Shown here piece after piece: positions 1 through 8,500 of a DNA stretch of 13,093 bases. The first letter of the stretch is position 1. Each line of letters begins with the position of its first letter. Below the pieces are notes generated by a model that searched no databases, was not told where the DNA came from, and worked only from the letters and a program-made list of their open reading frames with translations. A program made the position numbers and the translations under genes. This stretch comes from Candidatus Falkowiibacteriota bacterium (GTDB lineage: Bacteria > Patescibacteriota > Patescibacteriia > Patescibacteriales > WJLG01), in contig WJLG01000070.1 in assembly GCA_014728685.1 (NCBI GenBank), positions 1-13,093 of the forward strand. The letters are read 5' to 3'.

Positions 1-683
1 ATCTTACCCAGGCCGTTGCCGGCCAGGCCGATCAGATCATTGCGTTTTGATATTTTGGAAAATTCTTTGTTCTGGGAAAATACGTCTTCAAGCTCATCAT
101 TATAGATGTTTTCATTGTCATAGCCGTCCGGGGTGATGTCGATATAATATCTGGAAGGTGTATATTCAAGCTGTGCTAAGCTGGTGATCTCTTTTCCGAA
201 ATTAAGGCTTTCGTAAATCTTTTCGGCTACACCCACGCAAGTGAATTCTCCGCTGTCCGGCCCTTTTTGCTGGCCGAAGTCAATATCATATTCCAAGTGC
301 TGATCAGTCAGGAAATCTCTGATCTGTTTAATTTTGTCGATATCACCTGCCTGAAAACTCTCGGGAATCTTGGCACCAATGAAATTCTCGCTATTGGCAG
401 AATTGACAAAGTACTTAAGCTTGGTCAGCTGAATGCCATTGTTCACTGCTTCCAATACTACGTCATCGCCATTTTTATCTTTGCCGGCATACATGCCGGT
501 GTGGCCGCAATTGATCTTGGTGCCGTCAAGTATGAGATCGGTGTTGTAGCCATACATCTGGCCTCCGCCGGAAGTGCGGTAAAGCAAAGTGCCGACCGGC
601 ATGGCCATGGCCGGAGCAACAAAGAAAAAGATTCCGCAAATAATTATTACTTTTAAGTAACAAATTTTAAAAATATTTTTCAT
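1..683 (-). CDS. Exported papain-like hydrolase, YiiX-type permuted NlpC/P60 fold (3' end missing)
   Basis: The first 227 residues are visible; the gene runs off the left edge. Translation begins at ATG 683-681, 4 nt after a strong ribosome site AAAGGAGGG (688-696). Residues 1-27 form a signal peptide (KN/K-rich start, VIIICGIFFFV core, APAMA cleavage site). The mature part shows the order expected of circularly permuted NlpC/P60 (YiiX/YebB-like) proteins: His61 in CGHTGMYAG, Glu78 in VVLEAV, then Cys149 in a GEFTCVGVAEKIYES helix preceded by YDIDFG. In that family His, Glu and Cys form the active site and the substrate is an amide, thioester or peptide bond; the exact substrate here cannot be read. 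It should act outside the membrane, possibly on peptidoglycan or lipoprotein-like targets. Family assignment rests on motif order and was not searched. It lies downstream of a large structured block (719-1039), which may be its leader. Confidence 0.65.
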   Translation of the reverse strand, partial: MKNIFKICYLKVIIICGIFFFVAPAMAMPVGTLLYRTSGGGQMYGYNTDLILDGTKINCGHTGMYAGKDKNGDDVVLEAVNNGIQLTKLKYFVNSANSENFIGAKIPESFQAGDIDKIKQIRDFLTDQHLEYDIDFGQQKGPDSGEFTCVGVAEKIYESLNFGKEITSLAQLEYTPSRYYIDITPDGYDNENIYNDELEDVFSQNKEFSKISKRNDLIGLAGNGLGK

Positions 684-687
684 AATA

Positions 688-696
688 CCCTCCTTT
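688..696 (-). promoter_or_regulatory. Strong Shine-Dalgarno site of the exported hydrolase
   Basis: AAAGGAGGG on the minus strand, 4 nt before ATG 683. It fixes the start of the partial gene. A small hairpin, AGCC/GGCT (702-715), sits just upstream of it. Confidence 0.75.
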
Positions 697-718
697 ATGT
701 CAGCCATTTAAGGCTTCG

Positions 719-852
719 TTCCGATCCTGCTTTCTCAGGTCGCGTCGGCCGGCTCCGGCGGCCGGCCGCGCTATGTCTCGGCCGGATTTTTTGCTTCTTA
801 AGCAAAAACCGAGCAATCCGGCCTGCGAAATCCCTTCAAAAGCAGATCGGAA
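719..852. repeat. Branched inverted repeat A (stem enclosing two GC-rich hairpins)
   Basis: An outer stem pairs TTCCGATC-c-TGCTTT (719-733) with AAAGCAGATCGGAA (839-852): 14 pairs with one bulged base. Inside are two hairpins: GGCCGGC/GCCGGCC (747-753 with 761-767), and GGCCGGATT/AATCCGGCC (780-788 with 815-823), the latter enclosing TTTTTGCTT/AAGCAAAAA (788-796 with 800-808). No convincing gene is present. As RNA this would be a multi-branched structure in the leader of the hydrolase gene or the tail of the 347-aa gene. Confidence 0.75.
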
Positions 853-855
853 CTT

Positions 856-1039
856 TCGCCATCTGTTTTTTGCTTTTGGAGGAATTGAAATTTGTAGTGA
901 TTTTTAGAAATATCAGGTGAAAAAATTCCGTTGTCTGAGTCCCGGTCTTGGGCCGGGACGAGTTCGGAATTTTGCCTGATATTTCGTAAAAAATCGCCCA
1001 AAATTTCACGCTTCCGGAAAAAGTAAAAACTGATGGCGA
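856..1039. repeat. Long imperfect inverted repeat B (about 83-nt arms)
   Basis: Nested matching blocks run from the outside in: TCGCCATCtGTTTTT with its complement (856-870/1025-1039, one mismatch), GAAATTT (887-893/1001-1007), GATTTTT (899-905/989-995), GAAATATCAGG (907-917/975-985), AAAATTCCG (922-930/965-973) and GTCCCGG (939-945/953-959). The centre is near 948. It starts 4 nt after inverted repeat A and ends 11 nt before the stop codon of the 347-aa gene. The arms are too long and bulged for an ordinary terminator, and no T-run follows. It could be a non-autonomous mobile repeat, a large structured RNA or a transcription end/processing element. Confidence 0.8.
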
Positions 1040-1050
1040 TCTAAGAATTG

Positions 1051-2094
1051 TTAGTCTTGCCTAATAAACCAGATCTCTCCGATCTCATTGACATAATCAC
1101 TGGCTTCTTCAAGGGTCACATCCGGACTCTTGTATTCTTCATAACCCAGATCTTTAAAAAAACCATAAGCACCCAGCCTTAAATAAGGATGCTCATCCTT
1201 ATCATTATAAACCTTATCCATATACGAGATCACAGTAGAGCTAGAAACATTATTGTAAAACCTTATCTCATCCAGAGCCGCATCCCTGATACCCAAATGC
1301 TCATCCCTATCCTCAAAAACCTCCTTGATCTTCTCAAACATCGCTTTAGAATAATTCTCTGGGAAAACAGTACAAGCATACATCTTGGACAAAGCCGCTT
1401 TCCTGAGCATATCATCAGCCTTTTTATCGGTCGCCAGCTTCATCAAGATCCCGCAGACCTGTGAATAATCTATATTCTCATATTTAGGCGAACCGTCTTC
1501 GTCTTTTTCCGAAGCAATATTGGCCAGATCCCAGATCGCCGGTATGCGCTCATCCAAACTCTTGGCCGGATCGGCAATAGTTCGCAAAAGTCCGTCCAAA
1601 ACCCAAGAAGAACCACCTATCTGATTATCAAAACTAGCCATGATCTGACGCTTGGCATCCATATTGACATTGGGCCTGTTCAAATAATCAAGCAAATAAT
1701 CCGGAAGTTTGATCTCATAATTCGGATCTTGGCGCTTCTTTATTTCCTCGGCCATCTTGGCGATCTTCACCAGCTCCTTTTTGAAGAATGAATTGGTCTC
1801 CTGCCCGCGGTCGTTCAAATACATTTCGAATTGATCCTCCAAAACAGGATCGCGAGCCAGCTGATCAGCGATCGCTTCTTTATAGCGATGAGCCTCCAGC
1901 ATGCAATTCTCATGGCAGACAAGCTCATAAGAAAGGATCTCAAGCCTGGAAAAAGCCACTTGCGCTTTAAAAGGCTGGGGCAAGATTTTCCAAGCTCCGG
2001 TAAAATAAAACAAGTAGATAGAAATACTTATGATCACGATCAGCACCAATGCAAAAAGCGCCGTCGTGATCAAAACTTTCGGTTTTTTAAACAT
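1051..2094 (-). CDS. Single-pass membrane protein with helical-repeat-like outer domain, function unknown
   Basis: 347 residues. After a short basic start (MFKKPK) there is one membrane segment at about residues 8-31, so the remainder is probably outside the membrane with the N terminus inside. A CHENC pair (Cys60, Cys64) follows the anchor. From about residue 130 to 330 the chain is all-helical in character, with recurring blocks such as 'KRQIMASFD', 'ERIPAIWDLAN', 'LRKAALSKM', 'IRDAALDEI' and 'LRLGAYGFF'. These resemble HEAT/armadillo-type helix pairs, although no family was confirmed. The gene begins 12 nt after the stop of the 268-aa gene, so the two are almost certainly co-transcribed. 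There is no recognisable Shine-Dalgarno sequence in front (AATAAAATTTAAAATCT), which suggests coupled or A/T-rich initiation. No function is claimed; a scaffold or envelope-anchoring role would fit. Confidence 0.7.
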   Translation of the reverse strand: MFKKPKVLITTALFALVLIVIISISIYLFYFTGAWKILPQPFKAQVAFSRLEILSYELVCHENCMLEAHRYKEAIADQLARDPVLEDQFEMYLNDRGQETNSFFKKELVKIAKMAEEIKKRQDPNYEIKLPDYLLDYLNRPNVNMDAKRQIMASFDNQIGGSSWVLDGLLRTIADPAKSLDERIPAIWDLANIASEKDEDGSPKYENIDYSQVCGILMKLATDKKADDMLRKAALSKMYACTVFPENYSKAMFEKIKEVFEDRDEHLGIRDAALDEIRFYNNVSSSTVISYMDKVYNDKDEHPYLRLGAYGFFKDLGYEEYKSPDVTLEEASDYVNEIGEIWFIRQD

Positions 2095-2106
2095 AGATTT
2101 TAAATT

Positions 2107-2913
2107 TTATTGGCTAATTTTACCTAAAAAATAACGTTTAGAGTCCTTGCCGATATACCAAGCCTGGTCATCTGCCTCTACCTGCTTGAAAACACGGCCT
2201 TGATTTCTTGAAGCAAAAGTATTGTCGATCGGCAAAGAACCGGAACCTGTCGGATCAAATCCGGAAAGCAACTCGGCTTTATCGGAATAACCGTCAGAAT
2301 CCGAATCCATCAGATTGGCATTGGTGCCGATAGCATCCTCTATCTTGTCGGATAAGCCATCCTTATCAGTGTCCGTAGCCGTATCAAGATTGAAATCAGC
2401 TACCAAAAATCTCTTCAAGTCTTGATCACTGATGCCGACAGCTGTGCTATTTATAAGATTCTTATAATTATCCGAGATCAAATTCAAGTCCAATAAACAA
2501 TTTTCATAATCCGATTTCACCTTCCGGCTCTCATTAAGCTGCTTGGCCGCTTCACTGGTCTTGATCGTAAGCTTCTCGCTTTCCAAGGCCAGATCGCTTT
2601 TCAATTTGTCATTATCTTTTTTCAACCGCGCTTCCAGATCGGCATAACCGGCCAATACCTCGCTTTTCTTATTCAAATCGCCTTTTATGTTGGCCATCTC
2701 TAAGACCAATTTAGTGTTGGAATTGTAAAATTTAACGGTCACGCCAACCATGCCCAAGAATATTACTGCTATCAGAGTATAGAAAAACCATCTCTGCCAG
2801 CGCCTGAAAGAGATCTCTTTGCCCAGTTGATGCTTGGCTGAAACTTCGGTCCCGCAATGCGGACATGACGAAGAATCATCCGGGATTTGCTTCTTGCAAT
2901 TCAAACAGATCAT
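2107..2913 (-). CDS. Zinc-ribbon membrane protein with coiled coil, Ca-binding DxDxDG repeats and C-terminal 'AWYIG' motif
   Basis: 268 residues in four parts. Residues 1-24 are a zinc ribbon (Cys3, Cys6, Cys17, Cys20, as CxxC...CxxC). A membrane segment lies at about 41-63. A long charged helix, probably a coiled coil, spans about 70-155. Two thrombospondin-type-3-like calcium loops follow, DTDKDGLSD (181-189) and DSDSDGYSD (203-211). The end, 'GRVFKQVEADDQAWYIG' plus KDSKRYFLG (239-264), matches a motif I know from many Patescibacteria surface proteins, and echoes 'SVYYLGADGKRYVFPN' in the S-layer protein of this window. The ribbon would face the cytoplasm and the calcium loops the exterior. 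A TATAAT promoter lies upstream at 2944-2973; no Shine-Dalgarno is visible. The domain layout is clear, but its partner and task are unknown; an envelope adaptor is a guess. Confidence 0.75.
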   Translation of the reverse strand: MICLNCKKQIPDDSSSCPHCGTEVSAKHQLGKEISFRRWQRWFFYTLIAVIFLGMVGVTVKFYNSNTKLVLEMANIKGDLNKKSEVLAGYADLEARLKKDNDKLKSDLALESEKLTIKTSEAAKQLNESRKVKSDYENCLLDLNLISDNYKNLINSTAVGISDQDLKRFLVADFNLDTATDTDKDGLSDKIEDAIGTNANLMDSDSDGYSDKAELLSGFDPTGSGSLPIDNTFASRNQGRVFKQVEADDQAWYIGKDSKRYFLGKISQ

Positions 2914-2943
2914 TGAACTTGATGTGAGTACTTATTGATTTAA

Positions 2944-2973
2944 ATTATAACACGAAAAGCTTAATAAGCCCAA
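2944..2973 (-). promoter_or_regulatory. Sigma70-type promoter of the 268-aa/347-aa operon
   Basis: A perfect -10 TATAAT (complement of 2944-2949), preceded by 18 nt and a weak -35 TTGGGC (complement of 2968-2973). Transcription would start near 2937, giving a leader of about 24 nt before ATG 2913. The site lies in the 65-nt gap after the O-antigen ligase-like gene, so the two-gene operon can be expressed separately. Confidence 0.6.
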
Positions 2974-2978
2974 TTGGA

Positions 2979-5228
2979 TCAACTTCCGTTTTCCATCTTC
3001 TGTTCAACGGTTTTTATGAACTCTTCAGCGTCAGCCTTGGTGTTCGGATCGATCTGTATCACCGTTTTAGCGGTATCTATCGCTTTTTTGTATTTACCCA
3101 TACTGTCGTAAAGTTTGGCCAGATTGATCCAATTTTTCGGATCTCGGGGTTCATATTTTACCAATTGCTCATAGAGCTTGAGTATCTTATCTTCCTCTCC
3201 GGTAGTTATAAAATAATTGATCCCTCGCTTAATGGCATTGGGGGTAACCACCAAATTATAACCGCCGTTATCAAAACAGCGCAAAAGATTCTCCATCCCG
3301 ATCTCCTGTTCTTCCGGCGTCACCTCTTTCGGCATCAAGTACACCTGCCCGATCTGGCAATAGCTTTCATAATAATTATCATTCAAGGTAGCTGCATATT
3401 CCAAAACCTCCAAAGCCTCTTCTTTCTTGCCTTGATTCAAGAGTATTTGGCTTTTGATAAAATATACCGGTATGCGTCCGGGAGAAGCGGCAATGGATCT
3501 ATCAATGGCATCTATGGCTAATTTCGCATATTCCTCGCGCTTATTCTGATCTGATAGATATTTTGAAGCGATATCGTAAGATCTGGCCAGCTGCATTTGT
3601 AAAAGAGTGTCATGTGGAGATAGGGCTGTGTTTTTCTCAGCCTGCTCGATCACGTACAATATATCCTCATCACGCTCATCCTGGCTCATCTTGCTCATTT
3701 GCCAATAATTACTCACAGCCGAACGCACCAAAGTAAAGCGGCTATCTCGATCCAAAGGCGTATCGTACTTCAAAGCCTCGCGATATTCATCGATCGCCCG
3801 GCTGAAATCCTTTTCAGCAAAAGCCCTCTGTCCGGCAATGGTTCCTTGAAGCATCTTTATGGGTAAGATATTGTAATTCCACATTATCATCAGGATTATC
3901 AAACCAATGCCTCCCAAAGCATATATTTCATTGTTTATCCAGGCTTTATCACCTTCTTTATTCAAAACATCTTTGATATTGCCGTTATTTTCCTCATAAT
4001 TAGCTATCCAGTGAACATATCCCAGAAGAACCATTAAAGATATATAGGTCACCAAGGAGTCAAATACAGCTAAATTCTGGACAAAATAAGCTATAAGCAA
4101 AGAAGATATCAAAGAGAATTCCAAAACTCCGATCCGGCCTCTTCTATAAGCTTTTATCAAATATATACCCAAGGCCACGAAGATCGATAAATAAGTAAGC
4201 AAGCCGACAATGCCGGTAGTTGATGCTATATCAAGGATGTTGTTATGAGCGCGGTCAAAATAAGTTTCTACTTTAGTATGGTTAAAAAAACTCGGATCAA
4301 AATATTTATCAAAAATGATCGAATAATTACCATGCCCTACTCCTAAGAACCAATGCTTTTGAAAATCATTAATTGCCGCTCTCCATGATATCAAACGAGT
4401 CTGAAACGTATTCTTTCCTATTGAGATCTCTTGGATCGGTTCTATATCTTTAACCAATGAATGATCCTTATGAGTAAAGATCCAATAAGTAGAGCCGGCC
4501 ATCAATAAGAATAAAACAAGGGTTGCTATTTTGATCTTTTTATTTTTGTGCAAGACACCTAAAAGAAAGAAAAAACAAATAACGCTAAATCCCAGACCGA
4601 CATAAGCACCGGATATCCTAGCTATGATAAAACCCTGCAACATCAACATGATCGGCAATAAATAAAGCCATTTCCAATTGCTTTTCTCCTTAAAGAATAG
4701 AATGATCGCAAAATAAATATTGAATATGTACACGGCAGCCACATAAGCGGCATTACCGATATAGCTATGACGGACGCCGTTAACGGCCTTCAAAGCCACT
4801 AAAGTGCCGGTTATGACCGATACTAGTAATAAAAACTTCCAATCCCGGGCGTTCTTCATTACGGTAATGATAATAAAGTAAAATACCAAAAAATGAAGCA
4901 GATGAAAGATGCCAAGCATTCTTTCAATATCACCCCAAAAACTCATATTGACATCAACCGTGGCCAAGAGCGACATCAGCAAAGCTCCGAAAAAAGCCAC
5001 CAAACCCCAGGTGATAAGATTCTTGTTTTCTTTCTTAAAAGGCTGCCAGGCCGGATATTTTATCAAGAAGGCCATCCAGACCACGAACAAGACTTCTATA
5101 AGGATGTTGAAGTATATCTGTTTGGAAGTGATAAAAGGAAAAAGCAGGTTATTGGCCACTATTATAAAGGAAAGAAAAGCGGCGTAAATACCGGTTTTTA
5201 AAATGATCAAATAGATCTTTTGGGACAT
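2979..5228 (-). CDS. O-antigen ligase/Wzy-type polymerase-like membrane protein with C-terminal TPR domain
   Basis: 749 residues. About ten to twelve hydrophobic segments lie between residues 5 and 455. The Wzy_C (WaaL/O-antigen ligase) core is visible at about 275-350: Arg278 in TRLISWRAA, the glycine motif LGVGHGNY (295-302), a long outer loop, and His328-Asn329 in RAHNNILDIASTTGIVG. In this superfamily these basic residues and the His take part in transferring or polymerising undecaprenyl-linked glycan. After a last membrane segment at about 436-455, residues 465-740 form helix pairs typical of tetratricopeptide repeats (for example 'AFAEKDFSRAIDEYREALKY' and a repeat near 695-728). The family usually has about 400-450 residues, so the TPR tail is an added module. 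It likely builds or attaches surface polysaccharide; whether ligase or polymerase, and whether it glycosylates protein, cannot be read. Its own promoter lies at 5327-5354. It ends in TGA. Confidence 0.8.
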   Translation of the reverse strand: MSQKIYLIILKTGIYAAFLSFIIVANNLLFPFITSKQIYFNILIEVLFVVWMAFLIKYPAWQPFKKENKNLITWGLVAFFGALLMSLLATVDVNMSFWGDIERMLGIFHLLHFLVFYFIIITVMKNARDWKFLLLVSVITGTLVALKAVNGVRHSYIGNAAYVAAVYIFNIYFAIILFFKEKSNWKWLYLLPIMLMLQGFIIARISGAYVGLGFSVICFFFLLGVLHKNKKIKIATLVLFLLMAGSTYWIFTHKDHSLVKDIEPIQEISIGKNTFQTRLISWRAAINDFQKHWFLGVGHGNYSIIFDKYFDPSFFNHTKVETYFDRAHNNILDIASTTGIVGLLTYLSIFVALGIYLIKAYRRGRIGVLEFSLISSLLIAYFVQNLAVFDSLVTYISLMVLLGYVHWIANYEENNGNIKDVLNKEGDKAWINNEIYALGGIGLIILMIMWNYNILPIKMLQGTIAGQRAFAEKDFSRAIDEYREALKYDTPLDRDSRFTLVRSAVSNYWQMSKMSQDERDEDILYVIEQAEKNTALSPHDTLLQMQLARSYDIASKYLSDQNKREEYAKLAIDAIDRSIAASPGRIPVYFIKSQILLNQGKKEEALEVLEYAATLNDNYYESYCQIGQVYLMPKEVTPEEQEIGMENLLRCFDNGGYNLVVTPNAIKRGINYFITTGEEDKILKLYEQLVKYEPRDPKNWINLAKLYDSMGKYKKAIDTAKTVIQIDPNTKADAEEFIKTVEQKMENGS

Positions 5229-5278
5229 AAAAAAGATAATTAATAATGAATCGGCTCAAATATCTAAATAATAAAAAT

Positions 5279-5303
5279 ATAAAGGGTTTGATATCCCCTT
5301 TAT
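5279..5303 (-). terminator. Terminator-like hairpin inside the leader of the ligase/polymerase gene (possible attenuator)
   Basis: On the minus strand ATAAAGGG pairs with CCCTTTAT (8 perfect pairs, 9-nt loop), followed by ATTTTTATTATTT. It lies downstream of the promoter at 5327-5354 and upstream of the start codon at 5228, so it falls within the transcript's leader (about 90 nt). It could act as an attenuator for this gene, or simply finish read-through from the S-layer gene. Confidence 0.45.
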
Positions 5304-5326
5304 TTTTTATTTTAAAACCTATCTTA

Positions 5327-5354
5327 ATTATACTAGATAAGCAATTAAAGTCAA
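5327..5354 (-). promoter_or_regulatory. Strong sigma70-type promoter of the ligase/polymerase gene
   Basis: The -35 TTGACT (complement of 5349-5354, 5 of 6 consensus), a 16-nt spacer and a perfect -10 TATAAT (complement of 5327-5332). Transcription should start near 5320. It is the best consensus promoter in the window. Confidence 0.75.
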
Positions 5355-5390
5355 CGAATATATTAGATATTAGATATTAAATATTAGATA

Positions 5391-5474
5391 TTGGAGATTT
5401 GATATTGGGTATTTGATATTGGGTATTTGATATTGGAGATTTGATATTGGAGATTTGATATTGGAGATTGGTAA
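5391..5474. repeat. 14-bp tandem repeat, about six units
   Basis: Units start at 5391, 5405, 5419, 5433, 5447 and 5461, reading TTGGAGATTTGATA or TTGGGTATTTGATA; the last unit is degenerate. Just before them (about 5361-5390) is a shorter, looser array of TAGATATT-like 8-mers. The array is non-coding and starts 37 bp upstream of the -35 box of the ligase/polymerase promoter. Confidence 0.85.
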
Positions 5475-5489
5475 TTAATAATGGAATTA

Positions 5490-5523
5490 AAAGACCCCTC
5501 GCCAGTACTGGCGAGGGGTCTTT
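5490..5523 (-). terminator. Perfect-palindrome terminator after the S-layer gene
   Basis: AAAGACCCCTCGCCAGT is followed directly by its exact complement, a 34-nt perfect palindrome with a GC-rich core; its own TTT edge plus the next bases read TCTTTTAATT on the minus strand. It lies 46 nt after the stop codon at 5570. The remaining gap to the gene holds nothing recognisable. Confidence 0.85.
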
Positions 5524-5569
5524 ATGGGATTTAAAGTCTCCCACTCGACTATGCTCTAATAACTAATAC

Positions 5570-8500
5570 TTACTGTAAGGTGACACCGGAAAGTTCCGAA
5601 TAATCAAGCCTTAGTTCAGTGTAGTCATTGTCGCCATCATGCCAGGTAAAGTCTGCGGAATCGATATCAGGCATAGTGACTTGGATATAATCGCTGTCAC
5701 CAGCACTATCGATAGTAGTCTTTACATAGAAAGTGGCGGTAGAACCTTGAGCGATCTCGTAGTTGGATGAGCTCCAATCAGTACTATTGGAAGCAGCTCC
5801 ATCAAGATCGAAGGTAGCTTCAGATCCGCTGGCAGGAACAGTGGTAGTAGCGTAACCTGATTTGCCCTCTCTATAAAGCTTCATGACAGTGGCAGTAGAA
5901 GCAGTTGTGCTGTAGTAATTTACAGTGATCAGCAATTGCTTCAAAGCAGTCTCAAGAACATCTCCGGTAGATGAAGCGTTGGTTCCGTCATTGACGGTAA
6001 CGTCCATCCTGAAGATCTCTTGGCTGCCGGCAGCCAAAGTGCCAGAGGTTTCGTTGGTAACTGAAGTGATCATGGTACCTACGACCTTGGCCTCGTTGGC
6101 AGAACCGGTATTAGCGGTAGCAGAAGCGCCGGTTCCGGCATAGCTTACGGCACCGGAAGCACCGTCAACCATCTTAACACCGGAATCACCGATAGCTTCA
6201 ACATCTTCAACGAAGACAGTGACAGCATCGCCTGAAACAGCTGTTTCAGAAGCACCATCACCCATACCGGCTACATCAGCGGTGATGAAGAAGTACTCAG
6301 TACCCTTCTCAACAGTGAATAAGCCGTCTTCGTTCTCGAAAGTAGCTGAAGATTCAGAACTGCTGGCAGCAACCATATCGGCAGAAGCCAATACAGTACC
6401 GGCAGAATCAGTGATAGACACTGAGTCAACAGAACGATGAACTGTTCCGCTGCTGATCGAAACTACCAATTTGGTAACATCGACATCTTCGTAGCTGGCT
6501 TTCATCTTGACTCTGGCTATCTTGTTGTCGGAAACACTGGCCAAGACATACTTGGTAGCGTCAACATCGTCAACATCATTAGCCATAGAGACCTCGAGAG
6601 ATCCGCTTGAGTGCAAGCTTATTACTCTGCCGAAATCAACAGTAGCGGTTCCGGCAATAGTGGTGCTTTCACCGGACTCGACAGCGTTCACTGAATCATT
6701 ATTATCATCAGTGGCTGAGATGCCTCTCAACTGTACTCTGACAGTTTGATTGGTGGCATCCAAAGTACCGGCTATATTCAACTTAACCTCGAAATCAACG
6801 CTTGTGTTCTTGGCGATATCGATATCAAGTGAATCAAAAGTGACTTCACCCTCGGTGGACAAAGTGGACTCAGAAGAGACCATGGCGCCATCGATATATA
6901 GGGCAAGCAGCTCAACATTAGTGCTGTCAAGGTAAGCGTTGCTATCATCGGTTCCATCTTCAGCAGTTGATGAAGCACCCTCGAAGATCATCTCGGTGAT
7001 ATTAACACCGGAAACAGATCCGGTCTTCAAGCTGCCGCCGGCGATCACAACATCGTCGGTATTGGCAACGGCATCGCCGTTGTTGAATGAAGACGGATAG
7101 ACTGTCAAAGCGGAAGCTCCGATAGTCTTGGTCTTACCGGTCAATGTGACCTGACTCATGTCGCTAGAAGTAACCGCGTCGTTGGTAGCGGCATACTGAG
7201 CGTCAAAAGTGCTGGATGGGTTCAGATCGAAAGAGATCTGATAAGCATCATCGGAATTGGCGGTTGAAGGGATATCACCTCTTACCTGCCATGATTCCTC
7301 ACCGGTAGAGAAAGTGAAGTCTTCGAACTTCCATACAACAGAAGTGGAAGCACTGTCGCCATTTCCGCTTACAACAGTACCATCAAGGATCTCAGTGGTA
7401 TCCATGTTGTAAAGCTCCAAGTTGTCGATATCGATAACACCGCTATTTCCGGTGCCTTCGGTCTCGGCAATAGTAACTCTCACTTCATTGATCTCAACAT
7501 CTTCTTTGACATCAACTTCCAAAGTACCAAACACGAAATCGGTCTGATCCTTGATAACGGTTTCGGCGTTATCAGTGGCCAAATTGACAGTGATCTCAGA
7601 ACCCTGGAAAGTCAAAGGATAAGCTTCGGCAGAAGAGTCAAAAGCAGTGACAGTCACGCTGGCATTGTAGCCATAAGTGTCGCCAACCGCAACTACATCA
7701 GCTGCATTAGCTATATAAAGCTTCAAAGTATTGTTCATTCCGCCTTCGATATCAGCCTTTACCTTGAAGTTGACATTGCTGTCGCCCTTATCAATGGTAA
7801 TAGCGTCGAAGTCGAAGTCGATCTTCTCGTCGGCCAAAACGCCGTCAGCGATCTCTGAACCTTGATAGTAAAGCTTGATATTGCCCAGGTCTGACGGATC
7901 AGCGTTTCCGCCGTTGGTCAAAGTGATCCTGGTCAATTGGACATCTTCAACATTGTCGTTGTCGATGTCGAAATCAGCCACCTCCTGTTCGTCCTGACCG
8001 ATCTTGACATTGGTAGTAGAAGTACCATTGTTCTGAGTAACGGTCAAAGCGGCAACGGCAGTGGTTGAAAAGCTCATAGTGTTGCCCATTACCGGGAATG
8101 AACCGGATACTGAAGCACCATCAGTGGTGATAGCGCTAGCAGCGGCAATACCCAAAGCATGGTTACCGGCAGTTGTCAGATCGGCAATGTCGGCAACGAT
8201 GGTCAAGCTCTTGGTCATTCCGGCAGGAACTTCCAGATTAACGCTGTTGAAAGTAACAGTGTTTGAACTTGAATTAACAGAACGGCCATTGGTCAAACGA
8301 GTATCACCCTGGTATAGATATACCTTGTCGATCTCGCTATAAACACCCAAACCGTCTCTCTTAACTACGACATTCTTAACAGTAACGTCGCCATCATTGG
8401 AAGCAGTGAAGTTAACCTTAGCGAAGGCAACTTTGCTAGCCTTTGAAGGAACGTTCATGGCGGCTGGAGTATCCGAAGCCAAAGCTACGGTTACGCCTGT

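Noticed and set aside
267..656. 129-aa plus-strand open frame
   Set aside because: It lies antisense to the exported hydrolase, which has a signal peptide, catalytic motifs and a strong ribosome site; the plus frame has no such support.
798..1001. 67-aa minus-strand open frame
   Set aside because: It lies across the arms of inverted repeat B and into repeat A, has no ribosome site, and its sequence simply follows the repeats.
2979..2981. TGA read as glycine (alternative code 25)
   Set aside because: The other intact genes have no in-frame TGA, and this TGA lies just before a promoter and the next gene, at a natural TPR end.
5391..5474. CRISPR array
   Set aside because: Units are 14 bp and directly abut each other, with no spacers and no cas genes nearby.
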